5,432 bases of DNA. Source: Pseudomonadota bacterium. GTDB lineage: Bacteria; Pseudomonadota; Gammaproteobacteria; Burkholderiales; Burkholderiaceae_D. The translations under genes and the position numbers were made by a program. The stretch lies in the NCBI GenBank assembly GCA_023420795.1, contig JAEZVM010000218.1, positions 1 to 5,432 on the forward strand, given 5' to 3'. Shown piece after piece: positions 4,692 to 5,432 of the stretch (position 1 is the stretch's first letter; each line of letters starts with the position of its first letter). The notes under the pieces are model-generated. The model made no database searches and had not been told where the DNA came from. It was given only the letters and a program-made list of their open reading frames with translations.

Positions 4692-5432
4692 ATGTCCGAT
4701 TCGTCTTCATTCATTCTGTCGCGTACCGAAAACCTGTTCGGCCGCGTGCCGCTGCTGTTTTTCACTGTATTGCTCATCGCGTCGTTCATCACGCGCATTG
4801 CGCTGCTGCTTTTTGCGGCAGGCGACGTGGACTGGCAGGCGGTGCTCGGCAGTTTCGCTATCGGTTTCGGATATGACCTGATCGCCGCCGCATGGACAAT
4901 GCTGCCGATCCTGCTCGTCTATCTCGTCTTTCCGCAAGGTGCACGCGCAAGACTTGCAACACGCACGATATTCATGCTCCTGTTTGGGCTGACGGTTTAC
5001 CTGCTGTTGTTCAATCTCGTCTCGGAGCTACTGTTCTGGCAGGAATTCGGCGTCCGTTACAACTTCATCGCGGTCGATTACCTGATGTATACGCATGAAG
5101 TGATCGGCAATATCCGGGAATCCTATCCGGTCGGTCCCATTCTCGTCGGCCTGTTGCTGCTGACGCTTGCATTGACATGGCTGCAGCGGAAAACGGTGGT
5201 GGCGGCGTTAGCCTCCGCGCCTGCATTTCGTGCGCGTAGCAGACAGGTCGCCTTCTGGACGCTCCTGCCTGTGCTGTCAGTGCCGGCCTCCGCCGTGATG
5301 AGTACCGGCATGTTCGAAAACCGTTTCAATGCGGAGCTCGCCGGCAATGGCCTGTACAGCTTCGTTGCCGCATTCCGTGACAATGAACTCGACTATGGAC
5401 GCTTCTATGCGACGCTGCCTAGTGGCAGCGTC
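4692..5432 (+). CDS. LTA synthase/sulfatase-family inner-membrane protein, N-terminal part, 3' end outside window
   Basis: The frame is open from ATG 4692 to the window end (247 codons, no stop). It encodes the membrane half of an LtaS-like protein, whose family carries a C-terminal periplasmic alkaline-phosphatase/sulfatase-fold domain that transfers phospho-head groups or cleaves phosphate or sulfate esters of envelope lipids and glycans. Hydrophobic segments are seen near 19-42, 50-80, 92-116, 148-164 and 189-208. Stretches typical of the Gram-negative family are FGYDL (59-63), the run from FWQEFG through RYNFIAVDYL to NIRESYP (115-146), and AGNGLYSF-x3-FRDNELDY near 220-236. The catalytic domain is beyond the window, so activity cannot be checked. 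GGGA (4681-4684) is 7 bp before the start; a second in-frame ATG at 4686 is too close to that site. The phased repeats upstream suggest control by the neighbouring two-component system. No lipoteichoic acid role is implied. Confidence 0.85.
   Translation, partial: MSDSSSFILSRTENLFGRVPLLFFTVLLIASFITRIALLLFAAGDVDWQAVLGSFAIGFGYDLIAAAWTMLPILLVYLVFPQGARARLATRTIFMLLFGLTVYLLLFNLVSELLFWQEFGVRYNFIAVDYLMYTHEVIGNIRESYPVGPILVGLLLLTLALTWLQRKTVVAALASAPAFRARSRQVAFWTLLPVLSVPASAVMSTGMFENRFNAELAGNGLYSFVAAFRDNELDYGRFYATLPSGSV

Noticed and set aside
4707..4937. 76-codon minus-strand frame opposite the LtaS-like gene
   Set aside because: It is very rich in Asp, Glu, Gln and Arg, as expected from reading a membrane-protein gene backwards, and has no supporting signals.

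Overview
The window looks like a piece of a proteobacterial chromosome, most likely a betaproteobacterium or a close relative. The evidence is a fairly GC-rich coding style, tightly packed genes, a Gram-negative OmpR-type two-component pair, a Gram-negative LTA-synthase-like membrane protein and a perfect FNR-type operator. This taxonomic call is an inference; no rRNA or other marker gene is present. There are six genes, of which the first and last are cut by the window ends. No tRNA, rRNA, insertion sequence, CRISPR array or phage gene was seen.

Layout. (1) Positions 1-816 (+) hold the C-terminal part of a GH15 glycoside hydrolase (glucoamylase/trehalase type). (2) Positions 830-1816 (+) hold a ROK-family sugar kinase 13 bp downstream, probably in the same operon; the pair would release glucose from an alpha-glucoside and then phosphorylate it. 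(3) Positions 1846-2340 (-) hold a complete bacteriohemerythrin, convergent with the kinase. (4) Positions 2341-2653 are a 313-bp divergent intergenic region. It carries a perfect FNR/ANR palindrome placed to activate the hemerythrin promoter, a small hairpin and an alternative start for the next gene. (5) Positions 2654-3337 and 3327-4601 (+) encode an OmpR-family response regulator and its sensor kinase, overlapping by 11 bp. (6) After a 90-bp gap, positions 4692-5432 (+) hold the N-terminal membrane half of an LTA-synthase/sulfatase-family envelope enzyme, which runs off the window.

The most informative regulatory signal is in the 90-bp gap before the last gene. Three perfect TCACAA hexamers start at 4610, 4621 and 4643 (steps of 11 and 22 bp), followed by a good -10 box (TATATT) with no recognisable -35. 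This is the usual architecture of a promoter activated by an OmpR-family regulator. It suggests that the adjacent two-component system controls the envelope enzyme. The second signal is the FNR palindrome upstream of the hemerythrin, which fits induction of this oxygen-binding protein at low oxygen. I do not see a wholly new defence or mobile system here; the novelty lies in these two regulatory links and in the atypical zinc and sugar-binding residues of the ROK kinase.
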